DNA of 62,883 bases from Azonexus sp. (GTDB lineage: Bacteria > Pseudomonadota > Gammaproteobacteria > Burkholderiales > Rhodocyclaceae), in NCBI GenBank assembly GCA_031274715.1, contig JAISPT010000001.1:1-62883 (forward strand). The letters run 5' to 3'. The translations under genes were made by a program, and so were the position numbers. The notes under the pieces were generated by a model that saw nothing but the letters and a program-made list of their open reading frames with translations, searched no databases and was not told the DNA's origin. Numbering within the stretch: position 1 is the stretch's first letter; each line of letters starts with the position of its first letter. Below, one piece after another: positions 41,054 through 49,383 of the stretch.

Positions 41054-41136
41054 GAAATCTCTGAACAACCCCTCGCGGTCATCGCATCCCGGCCTCGGGC
41101 GCGACAACTCGCAGGCGTTATTCAGAGATTCCCTAA
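41050..41136. repeat. 87-bp element with 20-bp terminal inverted repeats
   Basis: Left end TTAGGAAATCTCTGAACAAC (41050-41069) pairs with the right end (41117-41136) in 18 of 20 positions, ending TTA...TAA. It lies between the convergent mtfA and hydrolase genes and contains the mtfA stop codon. It could be a small non-autonomous mobile element or a bidirectional terminator. Confidence 0.65.
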
Positions 41137-41143
41137 CCGACGC

Positions 41144-41905
41144 TCAGAGGCCAGCGACGAATTCGCTCAGCGCGGCCAGCACCGCCGCCTCCTGGTCGCG
41201 CTGTGGTGTGTGGCCGCAAGCGGCTAGCTTAAGCAGGCGCGCGCCTGGCACCCGTTCGGCGATGGCCTCAATCTGGCGCATCGTCGCGTATTCGTCATCC
41301 TCGCCCTGAATAGCCAGCACCGGGCAAGTGATACGCGGCAGATATTCCTCGATATTCCAGTCGAGGAAGGCCGGCGACAGCCAAATGTCGTTCCAGTCGC
41401 GGAACACCTGTTCGGTTCGCTCATGGTGATAGCGCGCCAGTTTCTTGGGCAGTTCGGTGGTCTCCCAGGCCGTCCGCGCCTCGCGGATACCGGCCAGCGT
41501 CACCTCCTCGACGAATTCGTGCGGTGCCAGCACGGCAATGCCGCGCGGCGCCACCGGAAAACTGCCGGCGAAGATCAGGGCGATGCTGCCACCGTCGCTG
41601 TGGCCGATCAGCACCGGCCGTTCGATGCCGAGCGCGGCGAGCAGTTCAGGCAACGCTCGTTGCGCTTCGCGGTGCATGTAATCAGGCCGGCGCGGCTCCG
41701 GCCAGGGCTGCGAGCCGCCGTAACCGGCACGCGACGAGACGATCGTGCGGCAACCGGGGGCCGCCGCCAGTGTCTCGGGAAAATGCCGCCACATGGCGAC
41801 GCAACCCAGTCCCTCGTGCAACAGCAGCAGGGCCGGCCGGCCTTCGGCGGTGGCGGGGATATCGTGGTATTCGAGCCGGCAACCGGCGACGGTGACATAT
41901 TTCAT
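41144..41905 (-). CDS. Alpha/beta hydrolase
   Basis: Hydrolase of 253 residues. It has LLLHEGLGCVAMW (oxyanion HEG instead of HGxP), nucleophile elbow IGHSDGGSIAL (GHSDG, Ser near residue 100), QGEDDEYA (acid) and LAACGHTPQRDQ (His), a complete triad. Substrate unknown. The start codon overlaps the stop of the next upstream hydrolase gene by 4 nt (41902-41905), a coupled pair that may act on successive ester or C-C substrates. Confidence 0.85.
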   Translation of the reverse strand: MKYVTVAGCRLEYHDIPATAEGRPALLLLHEGLGCVAMWRHFPETLAAAPGCRTIVSSRAGYGGSQPWPEPRRPDYMHREAQRALPELLAALGIERPVLIGHSDGGSIALIFAGSFPVAPRGIAVLAPHEFVEEVTLAGIREARTAWETTELPKKLARYHHERTEQVFRDWNDIWLSPAFLDWNIEEYLPRITCPVLAIQGEDDEYATMRQIEAIAERVPGARLLKLAACGHTPQRDQEAAVLAALSEFVAGL

Positions 41906-42756
41906 GGGGCGAGCAGGAAGTCGCGGACGATGGAAATCTGGTCTTCGTCGAGGAACATCGGCGCGTGACCGACGCCGGGAATCTCGATCAGAACGGCACG
42001 CGGCCCGCGCTCGCCCATGCTCTGCCAGACGGCACGCGTCAGCAGGTCGGACTCGGCGCCGCGGATGGCCAGCGTCGGGCAGGCGATGCGCTCGTAGATG
42101 CCCCACAGATCGATGTCCTCGTCCGCGAAGGAGGCACGGAACCCGTCCGCGATGCGCGGATCGTAGCGGAAACCCCAGCGCCCATCGGTACGCTGGGCGA
42201 CGCTGCTTTCGGTCAATCGCCGCCACTGCGTCTCACCCAAAGGACCGAACGGTTCGCTAACCGCCCGCACGTAGGCCACCGCCTCGTCGAACGAGACCCA
42301 GGTCGGATCGGCACCGACATAGCCAGCGATACGCCGCAAGGCACCAACAGGAAGCGCCGGCCCGACGTCATTGAGTACTAGGCGATTGATCGGCGAGCCC
42401 TCGAGGACCGCCAGCGCCATGCCGATCAGGCCGCCCATCGAGGTACCGAGCCAGTCGACGCGCTCGACATCAAGGCGGGCAAACAGCGTCACCATATCGG
42501 CGACATATTGCGGGATGTCGTAACTAGCCGCATCGCGCAGCCGGTCGCTCAGGCCGCGCCCGGCGACATCCGGGCAAATCACCCGGTAATGCCCGGCCAA
42601 GGCCATCGCCAAGTCGTCGAAATCGCGGCTGTTGCGGGCCAAACCATGCACGCAGACGAGCACGCGTGGATTGTCGCACTCCCCCCATTCGGTATAAGCC
42701 ATCCGGTGCAAACCGGACGGACTCAGGCATTGCACATGCCGTTGCTTGAACTTCAT
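41902..42756 (-). CDS. Alpha/beta hydrolase
   Basis: Hydrolase of 284 residues. VCVHGLARNSRDF is the oxyanion strand, LGTSMGGLIGMALA the elbow (GTSMG; Ser near residue 104), AIRGAESDLL the acid site and IPGVGHAPMFLD the catalytic His. It shows the pattern of C-C bond or ester hydrolases. GAGAGGAG is upstream of the ATG at 42756. It is the first gene of a coupled pair with the hydrolase at 41144. Confidence 0.86.
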   Translation of the reverse strand: MKFKQRHVQCLSPSGLHRMAYTEWGECDNPRVLVCVHGLARNSRDFDDLAMALAGHYRVICPDVAGRGLSDRLRDAASYDIPQYVADMVTLFARLDVERVDWLGTSMGGLIGMALAVLEGSPINRLVLNDVGPALPVGALRRIAGYVGADPTWVSFDEAVAYVRAVSEPFGPLGETQWRRLTESSVAQRTDGRWGFRYDPRIADGFRASFADEDIDLWGIYERIACPTLAIRGAESDLLTRAVWQSMGERGPRAVLIEIPGVGHAPMFLDEDQISIVRDFLLAP

Positions 42757-42781
42757 TGCCGCTCCTCTCGCCCGCAATGTA

Positions 42782-45085
42782 TCACCGCCCGTACCAATAA
42801 CGCCGCCGCTCCTGGCGCCAGGCGGCGACCGAAACATCTTCCGGGCCGAGCGCGACGCGCAAGGCGCCGTCGCGGTCGGTGCGCCAGATTTGCGCTCCGT
42901 TCTCGACATAACGGGCGACTACCTCGCCGCGCGGATGCCCGAAGCGATTGCGATAGCCGACCGAGATCAGCGCGTGACGCGCCCCGACAGCGGCAACGAA
43001 AGCCGGTGTCGACGATTTCTTCGCCCCGTGATGGGCCACCACCACCACGTCGGCGGCCAGATCCGCGCCGGCGCGGGCAATCAGGGCGCGCTCGTCGCGC
43101 GCCTCGATGTCGGCGGTCAACAACATCCGACGCTCCCCGGCTGTCACCGTCAGCACGCAAGATAGATGATTGGTCACGACTTTTTGGGCATAGGCGTTCG
43201 ATAGCGGATGCAGCACCGCGAAATCGACGCCATCCCAGGTCCAGGTCTGGCCAGCGGCGCACAAGTCGCCGTCCAGTTCCGGCATGGATGAAACGACGCT
43301 TTCCACCGGCAGCGCCGCGCGCAGCGAAGCCAGGCCGCCCGCGTGATCGCTGTCGGCGTGCGTCACCAGCAGACGGTCGATGCGCCCGGCCCCAAGCCAG
43401 CGCAGGTAGGGTACGACGACGCGCTGGCCGGCATCGGAATCCGGCCCGTACTGCGGCCCCGGATCGTAGACCAGCAGGTGCCGGCGGGTACGTACCACCA
43501 CCGCCTGCCCCTGTCCGACATCGAGCACGTCGATGCGCGCCTCGCCTTCCGGAATCGTCTCGCTCGGCCAGAACAGCGCTGGCAGCAGCAGGCAAGCGCC
43601 GAGCAGACGGCCCGGCACGCCGCGCGGCAACAGCCAGACGGCGACGCCGACCCCCACCACGACCACCGCCCACGGCGCCGGCGCCGGCGCCTGCCACACC
43701 GGCCAGGCGGCGCACCAGAAGAGAAAGCGCATCAGGATGTCGAGTAGCCCATGCGCCAGCTCCAGCAGCGGCTGCCACGGCAGCAGCGCGGCAAGCAGGG
43801 CCAGCGGGGTAATCACGAAGCTGATCAGCGGTATCGCCAGCGCGTTGGCCAGCGGCGACACCAGCGGAAATTGCTGGAACACCAGCAGCAGCACCGGCAG
43901 CGTGGCCAGCGTCGCCGCCCACTGGACCAACCCCCAGCCGCGCACGCGGGCAAGCCAGCCAAGTTCGTGTCCGGTCGTCGCCGAAGCAATGTAAAGCAGA
44001 GCCCCGACCGCGCCGAAGGAAAGCCAGAAACCGGCGGCCAGAACCGCCCACGGGTCGACCAGCAGCACCACCAGCAGTGCCAGTGCCAGGATTCTGCTGG
44101 GCGCCACCAGACGCCCGGAGAGCATCGCCGCCACGGCGACCAGCAGCATGTACAGCGTGCGCTGGGCCGGCACGGCGAAACCGGCCAGCAGCGCATACGC
44201 GAACCCCCCGGCGGCGGCGGCCAACAGGCCGGCGTGCTGGGCCGGCAGACGCAGGGCCAGCGCCGGCACGCGCCGCCAGCCGAACCCGACCAGCCAGCCG
44301 ACCAGACCGGCGACCATCGTCACGTGCAGACCGGAAATGCTCATCAGGTGCGTCGTGCCGCTGCGGTTGAAGACCGTCCACAATTCGCTCTGCACCGCCT
44401 GCTGGTCGCCGACGGCCAGCGCCGTGAGGATGCCGACCCACGGCCACTCGGCCTCCGGCAGCATGGCCAGGAAATTGGCACGGACGGTGGCGCGCAAGCG
44501 TTCGACAACATGGCCGGGACGCCAGACGAAGGCATCGAGTCGCGTCGCCGGCCCCGGCCGAATGTAGCCGGTGGCGCGGATGCCGCGTTCGAGCAACCAG
44601 GCTTCGTAGTCGAAACCGCCGGGATTGGCGCCGCCGTGCGGCCGCTTCAAGCGCACGGTGAAACGCCAGCGCTCGCCAGGTTGTACCGTCGGCGCTGTAG
44701 CACCGTCCCGATACCAGGCCAGTTGCAAGTTTTCCGGCACGATGGCGTCCGGCGTCAAACGCTCTTCGACGGTAAACGCGAAGCGCGTGCCGCGCGCGAA
44801 ATCCTGCGGCAAGCCGGCGACGGTGCCGATCACCTCGACATCGCGTCCTTCCCAGTCGCGGCCGAGTTCGTCGGCCAGACGCCATTCGGCCCACCAGCCG
44901 GCCCAGGAGAAACCGAGCAGCAGGCAGCCGAGCAGCGCCAGGGTACGAGTCGCCGGCCGGGCGCGAAAACCATACGGTAGGCAGGCCAGCAGGCCGCAGG
45001 CCAGCCACGGCCACGGCGCCGGCAGTTCGCCTCGCGTCTGCAACAGCAGCACGCCGATGGCGAAGGCGAGGATGGCGGATCGCAT
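42782..45085 (-). CDS. comEC: ComEC/Rec2 DNA-uptake channel protein
   Basis: Inner-membrane DNA translocation protein of 767 residues, used in natural transformation. Order: N-terminal helices, an OB-like DUF4131 segment (RDVEVIGTVAGLPQDF), the Competence membrane domain from about residue 200 (ALAVGDQQAVQ, MSISGLHVTMVAGL), and a C-terminal metallo-beta-lactamase domain (about 500-740: DVGQGQAVVV, LLVTHADSDHAGGL, VVAHHGAKKSS). The His-x-Asp-x-Asp-His core is intact. The start at 45085 gives the hydrophobic N-terminus MRSAILAFAIGVLLLQ. It is divergent from the DUF2062 gene. Confidence 0.92.
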   Translation of the reverse strand: MRSAILAFAIGVLLLQTRGELPAPWPWLACGLLACLPYGFRARPATRTLALLGCLLLGFSWAGWWAEWRLADELGRDWEGRDVEVIGTVAGLPQDFARGTRFAFTVEERLTPDAIVPENLQLAWYRDGATAPTVQPGERWRFTVRLKRPHGGANPGGFDYEAWLLERGIRATGYIRPGPATRLDAFVWRPGHVVERLRATVRANFLAMLPEAEWPWVGILTALAVGDQQAVQSELWTVFNRSGTTHLMSISGLHVTMVAGLVGWLVGFGWRRVPALALRLPAQHAGLLAAAAGGFAYALLAGFAVPAQRTLYMLLVAVAAMLSGRLVAPSRILALALLVVLLVDPWAVLAAGFWLSFGAVGALLYIASATTGHELGWLARVRGWGLVQWAATLATLPVLLLVFQQFPLVSPLANALAIPLISFVITPLALLAALLPWQPLLELAHGLLDILMRFLFWCAAWPVWQAPAPAPWAVVVVGVGVAVWLLPRGVPGRLLGACLLLPALFWPSETIPEGEARIDVLDVGQGQAVVVRTRRHLLVYDPGPQYGPDSDAGQRVVVPYLRWLGAGRIDRLLVTHADSDHAGGLASLRAALPVESVVSSMPELDGDLCAAGQTWTWDGVDFAVLHPLSNAYAQKVVTNHLSCVLTVTAGERRMLLTADIEARDERALIARAGADLAADVVVVAHHGAKKSSTPAFVAAVGARHALISVGYRNRFGHPRGEVVARYVENGAQIWRTDRDGALRVALGPEDVSVAAWRQERRRYWYGR

Positions 45086-45171
45086 GCCGAAATCATGACA
45101 CGAATCAGGCCACGGCGATCGTGGATCAACCGTCTTGCCGCAGCTTCCGGCCTTTCGGCGATAATCGCCGG

Positions 45172-45702
45172 ATGCGCCGCTTCTTGAAGCAATACCTGCC
45201 CGATCACGAGACCATCCGCCGCAACCGCTGGCTGCGGCCATTCGCCAACACCCTGCTGCATCCCCGGCTGTGGTGCCTGAACCGCCACTCGGCGGCCGGA
45301 GCCGTCGCCGCCGGGTTGTTCTGCGGCCTCATTCCGGGGCCGCTGCAAATGCTCGGCGCCGCTTTGTGCTCGGTGACTTTTCGCGTCAACCTGCCGCTGG
45401 CGCTGCTGACCACGCTGTACACCAACCCATTCACCATCGTGCCGCTCTATTTCGTGGCCTATGGAATCGGCCGGCTGCTGCTCGGCGAAAGCGGCGACTT
45501 CATCGCCCCGCCGGCCTTCTCGGCCGCCGATTTCATCGCTTTCGCCAATGCCCTGGAAGCCTGGATGTGGAGCGTCGCCAAACCGCTCGGCATCGGCCTG
45601 CTGGCCCTGGCCTGCGGCCTGGCCATCGTCGGTTACCTGCTGACCAAGGCCGCTTGGCGGTTCTACCTGATCGCCGCCTGGCGCCGCCGGCAATCCCGTT
45701 AG
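45172..45702 (+). CDS. DUF2062 membrane protein
   Basis: Membrane protein of 176 residues. It begins MRRFLKQYLPDHETI and has the DUF2062 core: SAAGAVAAGLFCGLIPGP, then VNLPLALLTTLYTNPFTIVP and two C-terminal helices. The NP-F-T signature is conserved. Function not established. It is often found near comEC and lol genes in betaproteobacteria. Confidence 0.88.
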   Translation: MRRFLKQYLPDHETIRRNRWLRPFANTLLHPRLWCLNRHSAAGAVAAGLFCGLIPGPLQMLGAALCSVTFRVNLPLALLTTLYTNPFTIVPLYFVAYGIGRLLLGESGDFIAPPAFSAADFIAFANALEAWMWSVAKPLGIGLLALACGLAIVGYLLTKAAWRFYLIAAWRRRQSR

Positions 45703-45733
45703 CCAGCTAATTGAGACGAGATTGAGTGCCACA

Positions 45734-46093
45734 TCAGGAATTGGCTTGAACAGTCGAGCCTGAAAAATAGCTCGCAACAGTCCTTGAGAAAACCAACAAC
45801 GCAGCCGAAGCTAGATAGAAAAATGAAATAGCATATATGAAAATGTTTTTCTCAATATATTGTGGGGCAGCAACTACGAAAAATATACCCATTGTTCCAC
45901 CAAGCGTCAGGAACACAGCAAGAACCCAGCGCGCCCAGTTTTTTCCTTTGAACAGGAACCAGCAAAGAACACAATTCACAACAAATCTTCCGATGTCCTT
46001 TGCCTCTGGTGTTGGAAACCAACTCAGCACGGAAAATCCAAGGACGATAGTGACTATTGAGACGATGATACTCTTGGCTGATGGAGTATTCAT
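45734..46093 (-). CDS. Small four-helix membrane protein, AT-rich
   Basis: Hypothetical protein of 119 residues with four predicted transmembrane segments (SIIVSIVTIVLGFSVLSWF, FVVNCVLCWFLF, WVLAVFLTLGGTMGIFF, IFIYAISFFYLASAALLVF). Not recognised. The gene and its flanks (about 45.7-46.19 kb) are clearly richer in A/T than the surroundings, which suggests recent acquisition. The ATG at 46093 is preceded by GGGGAT; a TTG two codons upstream is also possible. Confidence 0.6.
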   Translation of the reverse strand: MNTPSAKSIIVSIVTIVLGFSVLSWFPTPEAKDIGRFVVNCVLCWFLFKGKNWARWVLAVFLTLGGTMGIFFVVAAPQYIEKNIFIYAISFFYLASAALLVFSRTVASYFSGSTVQANS

Positions 46094-46211
46094 AAGCAAT
46101 ATCCCCGGCGACTGAATTCACCGGCCTGCTCGGTTTTTCTCACAGGCGTGGCGAATACAGGTTAACTGTTTATTCCCCACAGTATACAGATCGGCTGGAA
46201 TGATGAACCAG

Positions 46212-46889
46212 CTAGCCCGCCAAGCGCCCGTCCGCCAGTTGCAGAACACGGTCGGCGCGGGCCGCCAGCGTGGGGTCGTGGGTGACCATGACGAGGCTGC
46301 TGCGCTGGCTGCGCACCCGTTCCAGCAGCAGGTCGAACACGGCTTCAGCGGTGTGGCGGTCGAGATTGCCGGTCGGTTCGTCGGCCAAGAGGCAAGATGG
46401 CGCACTGACCATGGCGCGGGCGATGGCGGCGCGCTGGCGCTCGCCGCCGGAAAGTTCGCCGGGCCGATGCTCCAGGCGGTGGCCAAGGCCGACGGCGGTG
46501 AGCATGGCCGCAGCCTGTTCGAGCGCCTCGGAGCGCACAACGCGGCGGATCAGCAACGGCATGGCGACGTTTTCCAGCGCCGAAAATTCGGGCAGCAGAT
46601 GGTGGAACTGATAGACGAAGCCGAGGTGCCGGTTGCGCCAATCGCCGCGCGCCACCTCGCCGAGTGCTGAGAAATCGCGGCCGGCCAGCGCGACGCTGCC
46701 GGCGGTCGGCGCGTCCAGCCCGCCGAGCAGGTGTAGCAGCGTACTCTTGCCGGAACCGGATGCGCCGACCACGGCGACCGTCTCACCCGGCGCGACGTCG
46801 AGGTCGATGCCGGCGAGCACCGGCACCTCCAGCCCGCCGCCACGGAACACCTTGCCCAGATTGCGGGCGCTCAACAGAATCTCACTCAT
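46212..46889 (-). CDS. lolD: Lipoprotein-releasing system ATPase LolD
   Basis: Cytosolic ATPase of 225 residues that drives release of outer-membrane lipoproteins to LolA. Walker A GASGSGKSTLLHLLGGLD, LGFVYQFHHLLPEF (Q-loop with the LolD-specific FHHLLPEF), signature LSGGERQRAAIARAM, Walker B CLLADEPTGNLD, and switch His THDP are all present. The start overlaps the 3' end of lolC by 8 nt. Confidence 0.93.
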   Translation of the reverse strand: MSEILLSARNLGKVFRGGGLEVPVLAGIDLDVAPGETVAVVGASGSGKSTLLHLLGGLDAPTAGSVALAGRDFSALGEVARGDWRNRHLGFVYQFHHLLPEFSALENVAMPLLIRRVVRSEALEQAAAMLTAVGLGHRLEHRPGELSGGERQRAAIARAMVSAPSCLLADEPTGNLDRHTAEAVFDLLLERVRSQRSSLVMVTHDPTLAARADRVLQLADGRLAG

Positions 46890-48129
46890 AACGCAGGGCC
46901 TCCGCCGGATTGACGCGCGCCGCCCGCCAGCTCGGGTAGAGCGTGGCCAGCAGCGCCAGCACGAAGGCGATCAGGGTAACGCCCCAGACATCCCCCCATT
47001 GCAGGTCGGAGGGCAGGTCGGAAATGTAATAGACCTCCTTGGAGAGGAACTGCACGCCGAACAGCCGCTCGATGGCCGGCACCACGACGTCGATGTTGAG
47101 GGCCAGGACGACGCCGCCGATGACGCCCAGCGCCAAGCCGATGCAGCCGACCAGCGCGCCCTGGATGACGAACACCGTCATGATCGAGCGCGGCCGGGCG
47201 CCGAGCGTGCGCAGGATGGCGATGTCGGCCTGCTTGTCGGTGACGGCCATGACCAGCGTGGACACCAGGTTGAAGGCGGCGACGGCGACGATCAGCGAAA
47301 GGATGATGAACATCATCGTCTTCTCGATCTGCACGGCGCGGAAAAAGTTGGCATGGCTCTGGGTCCAGTCGCTTAAATAGGCGTCGGCGTTGATACGGGG
47401 GGCCAGTTCGCGGACGATGCGCGGCGCCGAAAACAGGTCATCCACCTTGAGGCGCACGCCGGTCACCCGGTCGCCCATCTGATATAGGCGCTGCGCATCT
47501 TCGAGGTGGATCAGCGCCAAGCCGGCGTCGTACTCGTACATGCCAACCTCGAAAATGCCGACGACGCGAAAGGATTTCAGGCGTGGCACCACGCCGGCCG
47601 GCGTGACCGTACCCTGCGGCGCGATCAGCGTCACCTTGTCGCCGGTAAATACGCGCAACGAACGAGCCAGTTCGGCGCCGAGGACGACGCCAAACTCGCC
47701 GGGACGCAGGTCGTCCAAGCTGCCGCTCTTGATGGTCCGGCGAAAGTCGGCGACCTTGTCCTCCTGGTCGGGGAGGATGCCGCGCACCAGCGCGCCCTTG
47801 ACACTGCCGTCGACGGTAAACATCGCCTGCGACTGGATGAAGGGCGCCGCCGCCCGTACTTCCGGATGCTGCATCGCCTGCGCCGCCAGCGCCGGCCAGT
47901 TCTCCAGCTCGCCATTGATGCCAGTGATCTGGATGTGCGAGGCGACGCCGAGGATGCGCGTGCGCAATTCCTTCTGGAAGCCGTTCATCACCGACAACAC
48001 GACGATCAGCGCGGCAACACCGAGAGCGATGCCGAGCATCGAGATCAGCGAGATGAAGGAAATAAAATGATTGCGGCGCTTGGCGCGGGTATAGCGCAGA
48101 CCGATCAGTAGTTCGTAAGGCAGAGCCAT
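46882..48129 (-). CDS. lolC: Lipoprotein-releasing system permease LolC/LolE
   Basis: Inner-membrane protein of 415 residues with four transmembrane helices: one at 23-45 (FISFISLISMLGIALGVAAL), a large periplasmic domain, and three at the C-terminus. It begins MALPYELLIGLRYTRAKRRN, the LolC/E signature, and ends with the MacB/FtsX-like helix bundle AARVNPAEALRYE. Only one permease gene is present, suggesting a LolF-type single permease dimer or a second gene elsewhere. The start at 48129 matches the family. Confidence 0.92.
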   Translation of the reverse strand: MALPYELLIGLRYTRAKRRNHFISFISLISMLGIALGVAALIVVLSVMNGFQKELRTRILGVASHIQITGINGELENWPALAAQAMQHPEVRAAAPFIQSQAMFTVDGSVKGALVRGILPDQEDKVADFRRTIKSGSLDDLRPGEFGVVLGAELARSLRVFTGDKVTLIAPQGTVTPAGVVPRLKSFRVVGIFEVGMYEYDAGLALIHLEDAQRLYQMGDRVTGVRLKVDDLFSAPRIVRELAPRINADAYLSDWTQSHANFFRAVQIEKTMMFIILSLIVAVAAFNLVSTLVMAVTDKQADIAILRTLGARPRSIMTVFVIQGALVGCIGLALGVIGGVVLALNIDVVVPAIERLFGVQFLSKEVYYISDLPSDLQWGDVWGVTLIAFVLALLATLYPSWRAARVNPAEALRYE

Positions 48130-48214
48130 GCGGCGGTAGAAGAATGGCAAAAGCGCTATGGTACATGGAGAACGGTGCCCCACCCTCGCCGCCGCATGGC
48201 GGAACGGCGGGTCC

Positions 48215-48240
48215 GGTGGGCGGTGGGCGGTGGGCGGTGG
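48215..48240. repeat. G-rich heptanucleotide repeat (GGTGGGC x 3.7)
   Basis: Three perfect GGTGGGC units and a partial fourth, in the divergent region between lolC and the rpfE-like gene, ending just before TAAAATTATC, which could be a -10 region. Four GG/GGG runs could fold as a quadruplex. Confidence 0.7.
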
Positions 48241-48327
48241 TAAAATTATCGTTTATCGTCGGCACAGCGGCAGCACTCCCCGACGAGTTGGCCGTCTCCT
48301 CCATTTTCCCATCGACCTGGATTCACC

Positions 48328-49383
48328 GTGCGCCTGACCCTGCTCGTTCCCGAACTGCTCTGGCCCGAACCCGGCGACCAGCACACCCTCGGGAATCTGC
48401 CGCTGCCCGGTTTCGCCTGGCTGGCTGGCCGTGCCGCCTGCCGGCGGCAGCCCGCTGTCCCCTTCGAAACCGCCCTCGCCCGCTGCTTCGGCCTCGCCGC
48501 CCCAGCGCTTGGCGCCCTGCGCCTGCTCGGCGAGGATGCCGGCGAAGCCGCCGTCGACGGTACCTGGCTGTGCGCCGATCCAGTGCATCTGCGCTTCCAC
48601 CATGAGCGCATCGTTCTCGCCGACAGCGGCGCCTTCGAATTGGCCGAGGACGAGGCGCACGCGTTCGCCGCCGCGCTCAACGCCGAGTTCGCCAACATCG
48701 GCCAACTGCATGTCGCCACTGCCCGCCGCTGGTACCTGCGATTGAATCCCACCGGCAGCGCCTACGCCGGCGCCAGCCACCACGTCGCGGTGCCGCTCTC
48801 GGCCGTCGCCGGACGCCGCCTCGACAACCAACCCGCCGGCCACGGCGCGACCCTGACCCGCTGGCTCAACGAAGTGCAGATGTTCCTCCACGGCCACCCG
48901 CTCAACGCCTGCCGTGAAGCGGCCGGCTTGCCGCCGGTCAACAGCCTGTGGCTGTGGGGCGGCGGACGCCTGACGCGGCCGCAGCCCGGTCATTTCACCG
49001 CCGTCTGGAGCGACCAGCCGCTGGCCGTCGGCCTAGCCCGTGCCGGCGGCACGCCGGTGCATCCGCTACCGGCAGGATTCGCCGAGCTAACCAGACTCGC
49101 CTCACCCGGCAGCACCTCGCTGGTCGTACTCGACAGCCTGCTGCCGCCGACTGTTTACGAGGACGGCGAGGCTTGGCGGCACGCCTGGCAGGATCTGGAG
49201 ACCGAGTGGTTCGCGCCGCTGCGCCAGCAGCTTGGGCGCACCGTGAGCACGCTGGAAATCGTTGCTCCGACCCTCTACGGCAACCTGCGATGGTCGCTGC
49301 GCGGCCGCGATCGCTGGAAATTCTGGCGCCGTGGTCAGACCCTGGCGGCGCTGGCCGGCCAATTTTCCGAAAGCCATCCGTGA
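48328..49383 (+). CDS. RpfE-like protein (COG4255)
   Basis: Protein of 351 residues conserved next to recJ in betaproteobacteria and xanthomonads, sometimes named regulatory protein RpfE or phosphoglycerate-mutase-like. Segments seen: LLVPELLWPEP, CADPVHLRFHHERIVL, WLNEVQMFLHGHPLN, VNSLWLWGGG and APTLYGNLRWSLR. The biochemical role is unknown. The start is GTG at 48328 (no ATG in the conserved region). Its TGA overlaps the GTG of recJ (GTGA), so the two are translationally coupled. Confidence 0.8.
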   Translation: MRLTLLVPELLWPEPGDQHTLGNLPLPGFAWLAGRAACRRQPAVPFETALARCFGLAAPALGALRLLGEDAGEAAVDGTWLCADPVHLRFHHERIVLADSGAFELAEDEAHAFAAALNAEFANIGQLHVATARRWYLRLNPTGSAYAGASHHVAVPLSAVAGRRLDNQPAGHGATLTRWLNEVQMFLHGHPLNACREAAGLPPVNSLWLWGGGRLTRPQPGHFTAVWSDQPLAVGLARAGGTPVHPLPAGFAELTRLASPGSTSLVVLDSLLPPTVYEDGEAWRHAWQDLETEWFAPLRQQLGRTVSTLEIVAPTLYGNLRWSLRGRDRWKFWRRGQTLAALAGQFSESHP

